From positions 1-58,440 of the forward strand of contig JAJDUL010000014.1 of assembly GCA_022826685.1 (NCBI GenBank): DNA of 58,440 bases, written 5' to 3'. The position numbers and the translations under genes were made by a program. The notes below the pieces were generated by a model that did not search any database, had not been told where the DNA came from, and saw only the letters and a program-made list of their open reading frames with translations. This DNA is from Gemmatimonadota bacterium. GTDB taxonomy: Bacteria; Gemmatimonadota; Gemmatimonadetes; Palauibacterales; Palauibacteraceae. Shown here piece after piece: positions 44,574 to 52,985 of the stretch (the stretch's first letter is position 1; every line of letters starts with the position of its first letter).

Positions 44574-45092
44574 ATGCGGAAGCTACCTCCATACCTCCTG
44601 GCGGGCGGGGTCGCGCTGGCCGCGGCGGCGCCTCTGATCGCGCACCACGCCTTCGGCGCCGAGTTCGACCGGAACGCCCCCATCCGGCTCCGGGGCGCCG
44701 TCGTGCGGCTCGAATGGGTGAACCCGCACACGTGGATTCACCTCGAGGTCGAGACCGATGCCGGCTCCGAGGTCTGGATGGTCGAGGGCGGGACGCCGAA
44801 CACGCTCCTGCGCCGCGGCCTCCAGCGGGACTGCCTCGCGCCCGGCACCGAGCTCATCGTGGACGGCTACCAGGCCAAGGATCACTCGCTCAAGCGCGCG
44901 AACGGACGCGACGTCACCTTCACCGACGGCAGCAAGTTCTTCATGGGCTCATCCGGCGCCGGCGCCCCTCCCGGCGGCGCGCCGAGGCCGAACGACCCCG
45001 CCTACGACGCCAATCCGTGCCAGCCCCCTCCGGGTTGGGAAGGCGAGATCGTGGAGGTCACGAGCCACAGCATCCTCGAGGAGCACGAGTAA
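44574..45092 (+). CDS. DUF6152 family exported protein
   Basis: This 172-residue protein has a signal peptide (about 1-24, ending LIAHHAF). The DUF6152 body contains LRGAVVRLEWVNPHTWIHLE, WMVEGGTPNTLLRRGL and GYQAKDHSLKRANGRDVTF. The family is a small periplasmic OB-like beta barrel of unknown function that is often encoded near the 'GHPDFNGIW' lipoproteins and DUF6644 membrane proteins. All three families occur within a few kilobases here. The HH at the start of the mature protein could be a metal ligand. The ATG has only a weak ribosome-binding site. Confidence 0.82.
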   Translation: MRKLPPYLLAGGVALAAAAPLIAHHAFGAEFDRNAPIRLRGAVVRLEWVNPHTWIHLEVETDAGSEVWMVEGGTPNTLLRRGLQRDCLAPGTELIVDGYQAKDHSLKRANGRDVTFTDGSKFFMGSSGAGAPPGGAPRPNDPAYDANPCQPPPGWEGEIVEVTSHSILEEHE

Positions 45093-45164
45093 CGCCGAAC
45101 GCTGCCGGGAATCGTGAGAAGCGGGCGCACCGGGAAGCGACCGTGTAGCCGAGGATCACCGAAC

Positions 45165-46802
45165 GTGAGAAGACGACACTGGAGCGGCGTCTGGGTCGTC
45201 GTACTCCTGGCCGGTTGCGGAGATGGCGGCACGACGGTCCCGTCCCCGCCTCCCGCGGCGCCACCGCCGCCACCGCCGCCGCCCCTCGCGGCAAACGTGG
45301 TCATCGAGACGCGGAAGATCCTCAACGATTACCTGAGTGACATCGAGTTGGATTTCAACGAGTGGGTGAGCACGGACACCCTGATCATCCGCCCCGGCCT
45401 CAGATCACCGGTGATCCGCGTCACGGCCAGGCAGGAGGACGGGAGCCGCGTTACCGGCGCGGAACCGACCGTCAGGTTCTCGACGGGCACCGATGAGGTG
45501 ACGTATCGCACGCTCGTCGGTGACAGCCTGCAGCAGATATGGCTTCAGCGGGAGAGCCATGAGTTCTGGACCGTCTTCTCTCTGGCAACGCCTGCCGAAG
45601 CGCAGGTCCTCACGGCGGTTGCAAGGCTGGGGACCGTGGCCGACAGCCTCGTGGTGATCCTCCCGACCGCGCTTGACACCGCCGCGGCTCCGATCACACA
45701 GCCTGAAGGCGTCACCCTGGATGCCGTGGGGGAGCGCGTGTCCACGCCGCTCAACTGGTTCGCCTCGCGCGCGGGGGCCGATATCTCCTACGAGTTCCAC
45801 GCAGACGAGACCCCGGATGAAGACGACACGGGTCCGGCGATTCTCGACGTCAGGCAGAACGATAACGGGGAGCTGGACATCACGGCGGTTCGCCGAGGGA
45901 GACGATACCTGCACTACCGGGCGCTATCGTCCGCGTTCGAGATGAGCACGGGGCGGATGCTGACGGCGGTCGATGACTGCATCCCGCCGGAGTTGGAGAG
46001 CCGCCCCGTCTACGACCGCGCCTCCACGGGGTTCCGGGTCGAGTTGGAGTACGAGGAGCCCGACGATTGGTCGCAGTGCGCGAGAGCCGTGTTCGATCAC
46101 GCCGTCGGGTTCTACGAAGCCGCCCTGAAGGACAACACCGAGCCACCGGTGCTCCGGGTCCGCGTGTTCGACGGGGATGAAGACTGCCCGGGTTACGCGT
46201 GCGGCGGACCGATCGGGCCGCGCGTGGGCCGAAGGGAGGGCGAGGGCTCCTACCACCCCGCCGGCGGAGTCTACTGGCCCACGGAGCGTCCATACGCCGC
46301 GCCGTTCGGCCGTGTCCCGGACAACTTCGCGTACGAGACGATGCTGCACGAACTGGGCCATGTGTTCGGCATCGGGACGTACTGGTTCGGCGGCGACGTG
46401 CAGGTCGTAAACCTCCCGAGCAGCGCGAGGAGAGTGGATACCCATTTTCCGGGACCGAAAGCCGTTGCCGCGTTCGATGCGGCCGGCGGGAGCGGCTACT
46501 CCGGAGGGAAGGTCCCGGTGACGAACGACCCCGCCGAAGATGGTGACGCAGGCGCCCATTGGCGGAGTGTGTTGTGCGGCGAGATCATGACCCGAGGCAA
46601 CTGCCCGGTGCTGGAGCTGGAGGTGAACTTCGTTTCGGCCATCACGCTCGGTGCGCTCGCCGATTTCGGTTGGGTGGTCGACATGTCTGTGGCCGAGGAG
46701 TACGCACTCCCCGCCAGGGACATGGCCGCGCCCGTTCCAGCCGACCCGGCTGGCCGTTACAGCGACATCATCATTCGGGTGGAGCCCCCGGACAGGCGCT
46801 GA
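45165..46802 (+). CDS. Leishmanolysin-like zinc metallopeptidase lipoprotein
   Basis: This 545-residue secreted protease starts with a GTG behind GAGGA, which directly opens a signal peptide ending in the lipobox LAGC. A proline-rich linker (APPPPPPPP) and an N-terminal domain of about 340 residues follow. The zinc site is His395-Glu-Leu-Gly-His399 in MLHELGHVFGIG. The likely third ligand is His465 in AHWRSVLCGEIMTRG, which also carries the Met-turn. This matches the M8/leishmanolysin-like pattern seen in bacterial homologs. Expected role: protein degradation at the cell surface. Confidence 0.88.
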   Translation: MRRRHWSGVWVVVLLAGCGDGGTTVPSPPPAAPPPPPPPPLAANVVIETRKILNDYLSDIELDFNEWVSTDTLIIRPGLRSPVIRVTARQEDGSRVTGAEPTVRFSTGTDEVTYRTLVGDSLQQIWLQRESHEFWTVFSLATPAEAQVLTAVARLGTVADSLVVILPTALDTAAAPITQPEGVTLDAVGERVSTPLNWFASRAGADISYEFHADETPDEDDTGPAILDVRQNDNGELDITAVRRGRRYLHYRALSSAFEMSTGRMLTAVDDCIPPELESRPVYDRASTGFRVELEYEEPDDWSQCARAVFDHAVGFYEAALKDNTEPPVLRVRVFDGDEDCPGYACGGPIGPRVGRREGEGSYHPAGGVYWPTERPYAAPFGRVPDNFAYETMLHELGHVFGIGTYWFGGDVQVVNLPSSARRVDTHFPGPKAVAAFDAAGGSGYSGGKVPVTNDPAEDGDAGAHWRSVLCGEIMTRGNCPVLELEVNFVSAITLGALADFGWVVDMSVAEEYALPARDMAAPVPADPAGRYSDIIIRVEPPDRR

Positions 46803-46811
46803 GGCCTCCGT

Positions 46812-47312
46812 TCAGGCCGAGAAGCCGATCCAGCGCCCCGCCGCAGCCACCGTGAACCAGAGTCCCAGGGAAACGAAGGCGATGAGCCGCGTGCGCCAGT
46901 CCGCCCGCTCCGGGGCCGCGGCCACCAACCACCTGCGGGCGCTGAAGGTGAAGCCGAGCGCAAACGGGAGCGAGATCATCTTCACCCAGAAGGACGTGTT
47001 GTAGTAGCACTTCACGGCTTCCGAGAGGAACAGCGGGACCCCGGTCAGGAACATCAGCGCCACCCCGGCCACGAGCCACGGATGCGCGTGCCGCACGACG
47101 CTCGCGATCGGCTGGCGCGTGAGTCCGGTCCCCCAGAGCCGCAGGTCGGCGAGGAGCACCGCGCCGCCCAGGAGACCCAGCCCCAGCAGGTGGACCGCCT
47201 CGATGATGGGGAAGGCCCAGATCGACTCGCGCACTACCGTGCCGAGTGCCGTGTTCTCCATTCGCTCGAAGAAGGGGAGCCACGCTTCCGGCGCGAACTG
47301 ACGCCCTCCCAT
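46812..47312 (-). CDS. DUF6644 family membrane protein, second copy of the locus
   Basis: This 166-residue protein has four predicted helices. The second contains AFPIIEAVHLLGLGLLGG and is followed by LADLRLWG. A pair of histidines (VRHAHPWL) and the helix FLTGVPLFLSE come next. The ATG 47312 overlaps the stop of the propeller gene by one base (TGATG), with GGAG upstream. It is a paralog of the gene at 48595. Conserved ExxH and HxH residues in or next to helices could bind haem, by analogy with small cytochrome b-type proteins, but this is not established for the family. Confidence 0.82.
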   Translation of the reverse strand: MGGRQFAPEAWLPFFERMENTALGTVVRESIWAFPIIEAVHLLGLGLLGGAVLLADLRLWGTGLTRQPIASVVRHAHPWLVAGVALMFLTGVPLFLSEAVKCYYNTSFWVKMISLPFALGFTFSARRWLVAAAPERADWRTRLIAFVSLGLWFTVAAAGRWIGFSA

Positions 47313-48574
47313 CAGCGCTCCGCACCGCCCCCGAACAGGGGTGCCCTCACGACATACGGCACGTCCAGTTCGTCCGTGACCCACGTGTAGATGTGGCCGT
47401 GGCGGATCCGGAGCGGGCCGGCCGCCTCGAACCCCAGCCGAACGGAGCCCGCGTAGTCCCCATCCTCGGAGAACAGGTCGTAGAACGCGGGGGCATCGTC
47501 CGGAGTGACCCTTCGCACCCAGAGCCGCCCCTCCTCGTCCACGGACAGACCGCCGAGGATGGGCTTGACCTCGGGCATGAGGGCCGCGATCTCTTCGGCG
47601 TAGCGCCGCCGCATGTCCGGATCGCCCTCGAGCATCCCCTCGATATAGGCGGAACGGTCTTCGGCCGTCACCGGTTGCTCCTCCATTCCGGCCTCGATGA
47701 CGATCAGCGTGTCGCCGGCTTCACTGGTCCGGGCGATCCGGTATGACGTGTTTTCAGCGCGCCACAATCCCGCGGAGGGGTCAAGGGCCGCAATCTCGCC
47801 GGGCTCATAGGGAATACCCCTGACCCCCCAGCCGCCGCCGATGCTGTAGGTGTAGGATCGATAGGTGCTCTCGCCTACGTACACCGAGTCGATGGCTCCG
47901 GTGGCCAGGTCGTAGGACTTGTAGTAGCTCCGCGCGGATCCGGTGGACACACCCATTTCGGGCGGATAGGTCCGAGCCTCGTCCGAGTGGGACGTGCTTC
48001 TCCAGTAGCGTCCCTGATGGTCGAACACGCCTGTCCAGATGTACCCGTACCTCCTGACAGGCTTGTCGAACCTGCGTACCTCCTCTCCGTACGGGTCCAC
48101 CCCCATGATCGCCCACTGCGAGTGGTCGTGGATCCAGAGAAGGGTGTCGCCGGAGAGAAGAATCCCGTTGGCTTCGAGGATCTCTCCGGGACCCTCCCCG
48201 CGGCGCGCGATCGTTCGCAGATACTCCCCGCCGGGACCGTAGGCCCGCACCTCGGCCGCCAGATAGTCCAGCACGTAGATGGTGCCGTCGCTTGCGGCCT
48301 CCACGCCCCGGATCTCGCCGAACGTGAGGTCGGGGTCATCCCCCTCCGCACTGCCGAACCGCAGATCCACGTCCACTTCGTCGACGACCGGGCCGACGGA
48401 GTCGATGGCGGGAAGGCCGGGGTAGCGTACCAGGACCGTCCCGTTCGGAAGGGTCTCGCGTGTCGGGTTCTGCGCCGGCGATTCCGTTTCGCAGGCGCAG
48501 AGGGCGAGGGTCAGCGCGAGACCGGGGAGGATACGCGCGGGGTCCGCTCCGGAAGTTCGTGTCGGGGTGAACAT
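47312..48574 (-). CDS. Six-bladed beta-propeller lipoprotein between two DUF6644 genes
   Basis: This 420-residue lipoprotein has lipobox LCAC. The propeller contains FGEIRGVEAASDGTIYVLDY, EVRAYGPGGEYLRTIARRG and a closing blade (LGGLSVDEEGRLWVRR). It is related in outline to the propeller at 54399, sharing the RxGxGPGE(I/L) motif. It sits inside the DUF6644 pair and overlaps the downstream gene, so it is likely part of the same membrane complex or pathway, facing the periplasm. No enzymatic residues were recognised. Confidence 0.85.
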   Translation of the reverse strand: MFTPTRTSGADPARILPGLALTLALCACETESPAQNPTRETLPNGTVLVRYPGLPAIDSVGPVVDEVDVDLRFGSAEGDDPDLTFGEIRGVEAASDGTIYVLDYLAAEVRAYGPGGEYLRTIARRGEGPGEILEANGILLSGDTLLWIHDHSQWAIMGVDPYGEEVRRFDKPVRRYGYIWTGVFDHQGRYWRSTSHSDEARTYPPEMGVSTGSARSYYKSYDLATGAIDSVYVGESTYRSYTYSIGGGWGVRGIPYEPGEIAALDPSAGLWRAENTSYRIARTSEAGDTLIVIEAGMEEQPVTAEDRSAYIEGMLEGDPDMRRRYAEEIAALMPEVKPILGGLSVDEEGRLWVRRVTPDDAPAFYDLFSEDGDYAGSVRLGFEAAGPLRIRHGHIYTWVTDELDVPYVVRAPLFGGGAER

Positions 48575-48594
48575 GGTCGAAGCTTCCTTTCCCT

Positions 48595-49149
48595 TCAGTC
48601 GCTCGCCACGGGACAGCCGGCGGCCCAGTTCACCCAGCCCGGCTGTCCCGGAATGTCACAGTCGAACCAGTTGTAGGCGATGAGACGGCCCGCCACGATG
48701 ATGAGCGCCCAAGCCGCGAGCGAAACGGCGCCGGCCGCACGCGCCCGCCCCGGCAGGACGGGCAGCCGCTCCCACTCCACGACGCGGCGATGGATCCCCC
48801 GGTGAAAGAGGAAGGCGTTGAGTCCCGCCACCACGAACAGCAGCACCTTCAGTCTAAAGAAGATGTTGTGGTAGTAGCGGACCGGGTTGGAGTAGAAGAT
48901 AAGAAGCCCGGTGACGACCATGACCGCGAATCCGATCCGGGTCCACGGGAGGAGTCGGCCGGTGACCTCGGAGACGGGCACGCGCCGCATCGTCCAACCC
49001 AGCAGCCGGAGGTCGTTCATCATCACGGTGCCGAAGAAGAGGGCCACGGCGAGGACGTGGGAGGATTCGATGAGCGGCCACGCGAGCGTGGATTCCAGCA
49101 GGGCGATGCTCCAGGGGGTGTTCCCCAACCACTCGAGAAATCGTTCCAT
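48595..49149 (-). CDS. DUF6644 family membrane protein, first copy of the locus
   Basis: This 184-residue protein has four predicted helices and the same outline as the protein at 46812. It shows AWPLIESSHVLAVALFFG with an ExxH-like ESSH, then MNDLRLLGW, a helix VMVVTGLLIFYSNP and RYYHNIFFRLK. The stop of the c-type cytochrome gene lies 12 bases upstream and the propeller gene 20 bases downstream. Membrane protein plus cytochrome suggests electron transfer between membrane and periplasm; the haem-binding proposal is an inference. Confidence 0.82.
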   Translation of the reverse strand: MERFLEWLGNTPWSIALLESTLAWPLIESSHVLAVALFFGTVMMNDLRLLGWTMRRVPVSEVTGRLLPWTRIGFAVMVVTGLLIFYSNPVRYYHNIFFRLKVLLFVVAGLNAFLFHRGIHRRVVEWERLPVLPGRARAAGAVSLAAWALIIVAGRLIAYNWFDCDIPGQPGWVNWAAGCPVASD

Positions 49150-49161
49150 GAGCCGGCGCGG

Positions 49162-49641
49162 CTAGTTGCTGTCGCGGCTGTGCGGGTCGCTCGGTCTGAG
49201 CGTTTCCACCGCGTACCGGGCGTGGCAGTCGCGGCACGCGTAGTACACCTCCGCGCCGGCGTCGAACACGGCGTCCGGGCTGCGGCGGTCCACCGCGTCC
49301 AGCGCCAGGCGGCCCGTCTCGACCATCGTCCGCGAGTGCGCCATCCAGTCGCCGCGGTCGCGCGCGCGCCCATCCATCATCATCAGGTTGCCGGATTCCG
49401 CGAGGATGAAGGCGGCGTTGCGGAGCGTGGTCCAGTCCTCCTCGGTCAGAGGCCGAAACTGATGCACGCCTTCCTCGGTGAGGACCTCGCCCACGCCGTC
49501 CCAGTAGGCCTCCGCGGCGGGTTCGAGCACGGAGACCATCAGTTCCTGCACGTCGGCGACGGGGACCGGCCGCTCCGGCGCCTCCCCGGTGCACGCCGCG
49601 GCGGACCAGAGGACGAGGAGCGGCAGTCTGGAGGTCTTCAT
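49162..49641 (-). CDS. Class II (c'/c556-like) cytochrome lipoprotein
   Basis: This 159-residue lipoprotein (signal ending in SAAAC) consists mainly of helices. The haem c site is C136-R-D-C139-H140 close to the C-terminus, within DAGAEVYYACRDCHARY. A C-terminal CxxCH after a four-helix bundle is the layout of class II cytochromes c. It would carry electrons in the periplasm, tethered to a membrane. Its gene lies 12 bases before the first DUF6644 gene and 35 bases after the hydrolase gene, so it belongs to the same operon. Confidence 0.88.
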   Translation of the reverse strand: MKTSRLPLLVLWSAAACTGEAPERPVPVADVQELMVSVLEPAAEAYWDGVGEVLTEEGVHQFRPLTEEDWTTLRNAAFILAESGNLMMMDGRARDRGDWMAHSRTMVETGRLALDAVDRRSPDAVFDAGAEVYYACRDCHARYAVETLRPSDPHSRDSN

Positions 49642-49676
49642 GGCCGGGGAACCTATTCGGGCCGCGCGGATTCGCG

Positions 49677-50777
49677 CTACGAACCCGGAGTGCGGCCGAC
49701 GTCCGTGTCCCGCCACGCCCGATCGGCGGGTTCGTCCGGGTCGGAACGCAGGAACCGGACCAACTCCGCGTGGAAGGGCTCCGGAATCTCGAACTGCGGC
49801 GAGTGTCCGACCTCCGGGAAGATCACGAGTTCCGCGTTCTGCAGTTGCTCGGCAACGTTGCGCGCGAGCGCCGGATAGTCGGCCACGAGGCGGTCTTCCG
49901 CGCCTCCGATGACGAGCGCCTTCGTCGCGATATGCTGCCATTCGTAGACCACCGGGTCCTCGTACAGGATCTGGCGCTGCGCCGCCCGGACCCGCGCCAT
50001 GCGCGGCCAGTCTCCGCTCAGCGTGAGGCCGTACTGGACTTGCACCCACTCGAGGTACTCCGGGCGCCAGCCGTTCGGGTAGTACCGCATGTGCCCCCGG
50101 AGTACCGACTGGTACGTCGTCCCGTTGAGCACGGACTCGTACGTCTCCGCGGGATCCGTCCACGCCCGACCCGGCCGCGAATCCGTGAGGCCGATCTGGT
50201 TCACCATGGCCACGTGCGTCGTCGCTTCCGGGTAGGTCGACGCGAATCGGGTCGCCACCATGCCGCCCATGGAATGTCCGACGATCGCGGCGCGCTCGAT
50301 CCCCAGCGCGTCCAGCAGCCGCTTCGCGTTCCGGGCGGGGATGTGGAGGTTGTAGTGGATGATGGGTTTGGAAGATCGGCCGAAGCCCAGCCGGTCGATC
50401 GCGATCACGCGGAATCCCTCGTTCCTCAGCGCCTCGATCGTGGGCCGGAATCCCCCCGCGAAGAAATTCATCCCGTGGAAGAGGACAACCGTCTGTCCGT
50501 TCGCGGAGCCGGCGGGAGCCACGTCCATGTAGGCGAGTCGATACGGGTCGCCATAGACCTCGACATCGAGATACGACACGGGGTGCGGGTACGGAACGTT
50601 GCTGTAGTCGATCGCCGTGGCCTCCCAGTCGGCCGGCGGATCCGCGGGCGGCTCGGTCTGCGCCGAGACCGGTGCGGCGACCGTCAGGACCGTTGCGGCG
50701 GCGAGGAGCCAACGGCCCCGTCGCGCGTCGACTCCGCGTGTCTGCCGACGGAAACCGGACTGGCGGGCATGCGACAT
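49677..50777 (-). CDS. Exported alpha/beta hydrolase
   Basis: This 366-residue protein has a signal peptide (ending VSAQTEPP). The alpha/beta-hydrolase fold shows an oxyanion-hole segment VLFHGMNFFAGGF, the nucleophile elbow VGHSMGGM and a C-terminal catalytic His in FPEVGHSPQFE. The acid is probably the Asp in GGAEDRLV. The start at 50777 lies behind a perfect AAGGAGG. It likely hydrolyses esters or epoxides in the periplasm; substrate unknown. It belongs to the leftward operon between cyclophilin and the cytochrome. Confidence 0.9.
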   Translation of the reverse strand: MSHARQSGFRRQTRGVDARRGRWLLAAATVLTVAAPVSAQTEPPADPPADWEATAIDYSNVPYPHPVSYLDVEVYGDPYRLAYMDVAPAGSANGQTVVLFHGMNFFAGGFRPTIEALRNEGFRVIAIDRLGFGRSSKPIIHYNLHIPARNAKRLLDALGIERAAIVGHSMGGMVATRFASTYPEATTHVAMVNQIGLTDSRPGRAWTDPAETYESVLNGTTYQSVLRGHMRYYPNGWRPEYLEWVQVQYGLTLSGDWPRMARVRAAQRQILYEDPVVYEWQHIATKALVIGGAEDRLVADYPALARNVAEQLQNAELVIFPEVGHSPQFEIPEPFHAELVRFLRSDPDEPADRAWRDTDVGRTPGS

Positions 50778-50854
50778 GGCGATCCTCCTTCCGGACGGTT
50801 GCGGTCGTGGAGCGAACCTACGGTGCGCGACACCGGCTGTCCCCTCAACTGCGC

Positions 50855-51460
50855 TCACCCTTTCCGGTACACTCTCGTGATCCGGACGGGCGGTGTGAGT
50901 CGCTGTGCTTCGTAGGGTGCGCGATGGATGGCGAGGACCACGTCCATTCCCGCCACTACTCTCCCGAAGGCGGCGAAGCCCTGGCCGTCGGGGTTGCGCA
51001 TGCCGCCGAAATCGAGCGACGGCTGGTCCCCGATGCAGATGAAGAAGCTGTGCGTGGCCGTGTCGGGGCCGCTGCGCCCCATCGAGACGGCCCCGTCCAC
51101 GTGCAGGAGGCCCGTCTCGGAGGTGCGTTCCAGCGGGATGGGCGGGAAGGATTCGGCCTCCAGGTCCGGGTTCCGCCCTCCCTGCACGACCGCGATCCGG
51201 ATGGAGTCGTTGGGCTGGTTGTCCGCGTGCACCGTCCGGAAAAACGTGCCGCCGTCGTAGAACCCGCCGTCCACGTAGCGGAGAAAGTTCGCCGCCGTGA
51301 TCGGAGCCGCGTCGACGTCCACTTCGAGTTCGAAGGAGCCCATCCCGGTCTCGACGACGACCCGGACGGGGTCGCCGGCCTCCTGCGCGGCGGCCGCGAA
51401 GCCGGAGGCCCCGAGACCGAGTGGCGTCACGATCACCGCGATCGCCCAGCGAGTGTTCAC
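50855..51460 (-). CDS. Exported cyclophilin-type peptidyl-prolyl isomerase
   Basis: This 201-residue protein starts with GTG behind AGGAG and has a signal peptide (ending AAAAQEA). It has the cyclophilin pattern: APITAANFLRYVDGGFYDGG, FFRTV, VVQGG, GAVSMGRSGPDTATHSFFIC and LDFGG. The FFRTV segment replaces the usual FHRV-I, keeping the catalytic Arg. It would assist folding of exported proteins, perhaps those encoded by this locus. It is the first gene of the leftward run and shares a 103-base promoter gap with the Gfo/Idh gene. Confidence 0.88.
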   Translation of the reverse strand: MNTRWAIAVIVTPLGLGASGFAAAAQEAGDPVRVVVETGMGSFELEVDVDAAPITAANFLRYVDGGFYDGGTFFRTVHADNQPNDSIRIAVVQGGRNPDLEAESFPPIPLERTSETGLLHVDGAVSMGRSGPDTATHSFFICIGDQPSLDFGGMRNPDGQGFAAFGRVVAGMDVVLAIHRAPYEAQRLTPPVRITRVYRKG

Positions 51461-51498
51461 GCTCGTCTCCTCTCTTTGCTGACCTGATCCGCACAACC

Positions 51499-51506
51499 TT
51501 ACGTTT
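51499..51506 (+). promoter_or_regulatory. TTAnnTT(G/T) promoter-like element before the Gfo/Idh operon
   Basis: TTACGTTT lies 57 bases before the start of the oxidoreductase gene. A TTG sits about 20 bases further upstream (51476-51478), giving the -33/-7 spacing known for Bacteroidota-type promoters. Confidence 0.45.
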
Positions 51507-51563
51507 TCGAACCAGCCCCGGGCGACCTCGCCCCCGAACCGACTGCATGAGCGTGCACCCGAC

Positions 51564-52985
51564 ATGAGCGAAGAAAAGAGAGAACCCGACCCCGGGTCAT
51601 CCACCGACCGCGACCGCAGGAGTTTCGTCAAATCCGTGGCTGCCGGCTCCGTGCTGGCCGCCGGCGCGCCGTCGCTTCTGACCGGTGCCGAGCCCGGCTT
51701 GCGGAGCGGTCCCGTCGACCGCCGCACACTCACGCGGGAGCCCGCCGCCCGCCGCCCGCCGCCTTCCGACGACATCGGGCTGGCGGTGATCGGCGCCGGC
51801 GGGATGGGCATGGCGGACGTCGCGACCGCCCTCCGGATCCCGGGCGTGAAACTCGTCGCCGCCTGCGATGTGTTCGATGGCCGGCTCGAGGCCGCTCGCG
51901 AGCGCCACGGGGAGATTTTCGCCAGTCGCGACTACCGGGAGGTCCTCGCCCGCGACGACGTGGACGCCGTCATCGTGGGGACGCCCGACCACTGGCATCA
52001 GCCGATCTCCGTCGACGCACTGCGGGCCGGAAAGGCCGTCTACTGCGAAAAGCCGATGGTCCACCGGATCGAGGAGGGGCACGACCTCATCCGGGCCGAG
52101 CAGGAGTCCGGGTCCGTCTTCCAGGTCGGAAGCCAGGGGATGAGTTCGCTCGGCAACGAGAAGGCGAAGGAACTCTACGAGGAGGGGGCGATCGGCGAAC
52201 TCAACTACGCCGAGGGCTTCTGGGCCCGCAACGACCCGATCGGCGCGTGGCAGTATCCCATCCCGGCCGGCGCCTCGGAGGACACGGTCGACTGGAAGGG
52301 CTTCCTCGGACCCGCTCCGGATCGGCCCTACGACCCGCTGCGGATCTTCCGCTGGCGCAACTACCGCGACTACGGGACGGGCGTCGCAGGCGACCTCTTC
52401 GTCCACCTCTTCTCCAGCCTCCACTTCGTTGTGAGCTCGCGCGGACCCACCCGGGTCCAGGCGGCCGGAGGGCTGCGCTACTGGAAGGACGGACGCGAGG
52501 TGCCGGACGTCCTGCTCGGCGTGTTCGACTACCCGGAGACCGAGACCCACCCCGGATTCAACCTCTCGCTGCGCGTGAACTTCGTGGACGGCACCTCGGG
52601 CAGCACCTTCCTGCGTCTCGTGGGGAGCGAGGGGGCGATGGACGTGACCTGGACCGAGGTCATCCTCCGCAAGAACGTCGCCGTGGACCCGATGGACGCC
52701 TTCTCGCAGGAGAAGATGGCCGAGGCGGCGGCCTCGGGGGACGGACTTCCGGCACGCGTCCGGATGCTCCCGCCGGCCGAAGTCCGGTACGAGGTCGAGC
52801 GCGGGTATCGCGGGGCGCACGTCGACCACTTCTTCAACTGGTTCGAGGCGATCCGCGGCGGGCCGCCGGCGCTGGAGGACGCGGCCTTCGGGCTCCGCGC
52901 GGCCGCTCCCGCGCTGGCCTGCAACCTCTCCTACTTCGAGGACCGCATCGTCCGCTGGGATCCCGACGCCATGAGGCTCGTCTGA
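51564..52985 (+). CDS. Tat-exported Gfo/Idh/MocA-family oxidoreductase
   Basis: This 473-residue protein has a twin-arginine signal (DRRSFVKSVAAGSVLAAGAP), so it is exported folded with its cofactor. The Rossmann domain starts at LAVIGAGGMGMADVATAL. VGTPDHWHQPISVDAL and the EKPMVH segment with the conserved catalytic Lys follow. The C-terminal domain handles sugar-like substrates. Family members with Tat signals in other bacteria oxidise or rearrange glycosides using a tightly bound NAD(P). The TGA overlaps the start of the DUF1080 gene by one base, a strong sign that both act on the same substrate. Confidence 0.92.
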   Translation: MSEEKREPDPGSSTDRDRRSFVKSVAAGSVLAAGAPSLLTGAEPGLRSGPVDRRTLTREPAARRPPPSDDIGLAVIGAGGMGMADVATALRIPGVKLVAACDVFDGRLEAARERHGEIFASRDYREVLARDDVDAVIVGTPDHWHQPISVDALRAGKAVYCEKPMVHRIEEGHDLIRAEQESGSVFQVGSQGMSSLGNEKAKELYEEGAIGELNYAEGFWARNDPIGAWQYPIPAGASEDTVDWKGFLGPAPDRPYDPLRIFRWRNYRDYGTGVAGDLFVHLFSSLHFVVSSRGPTRVQAAGGLRYWKDGREVPDVLLGVFDYPETETHPGFNLSLRVNFVDGTSGSTFLRLVGSEGAMDVTWTEVILRKNVAVDPMDAFSQEKMAEAAASGDGLPARVRMLPPAEVRYEVERGYRGAHVDHFFNWFEAIRGGPPALEDAAFGLRAAAPALACNLSYFEDRIVRWDPDAMRLV

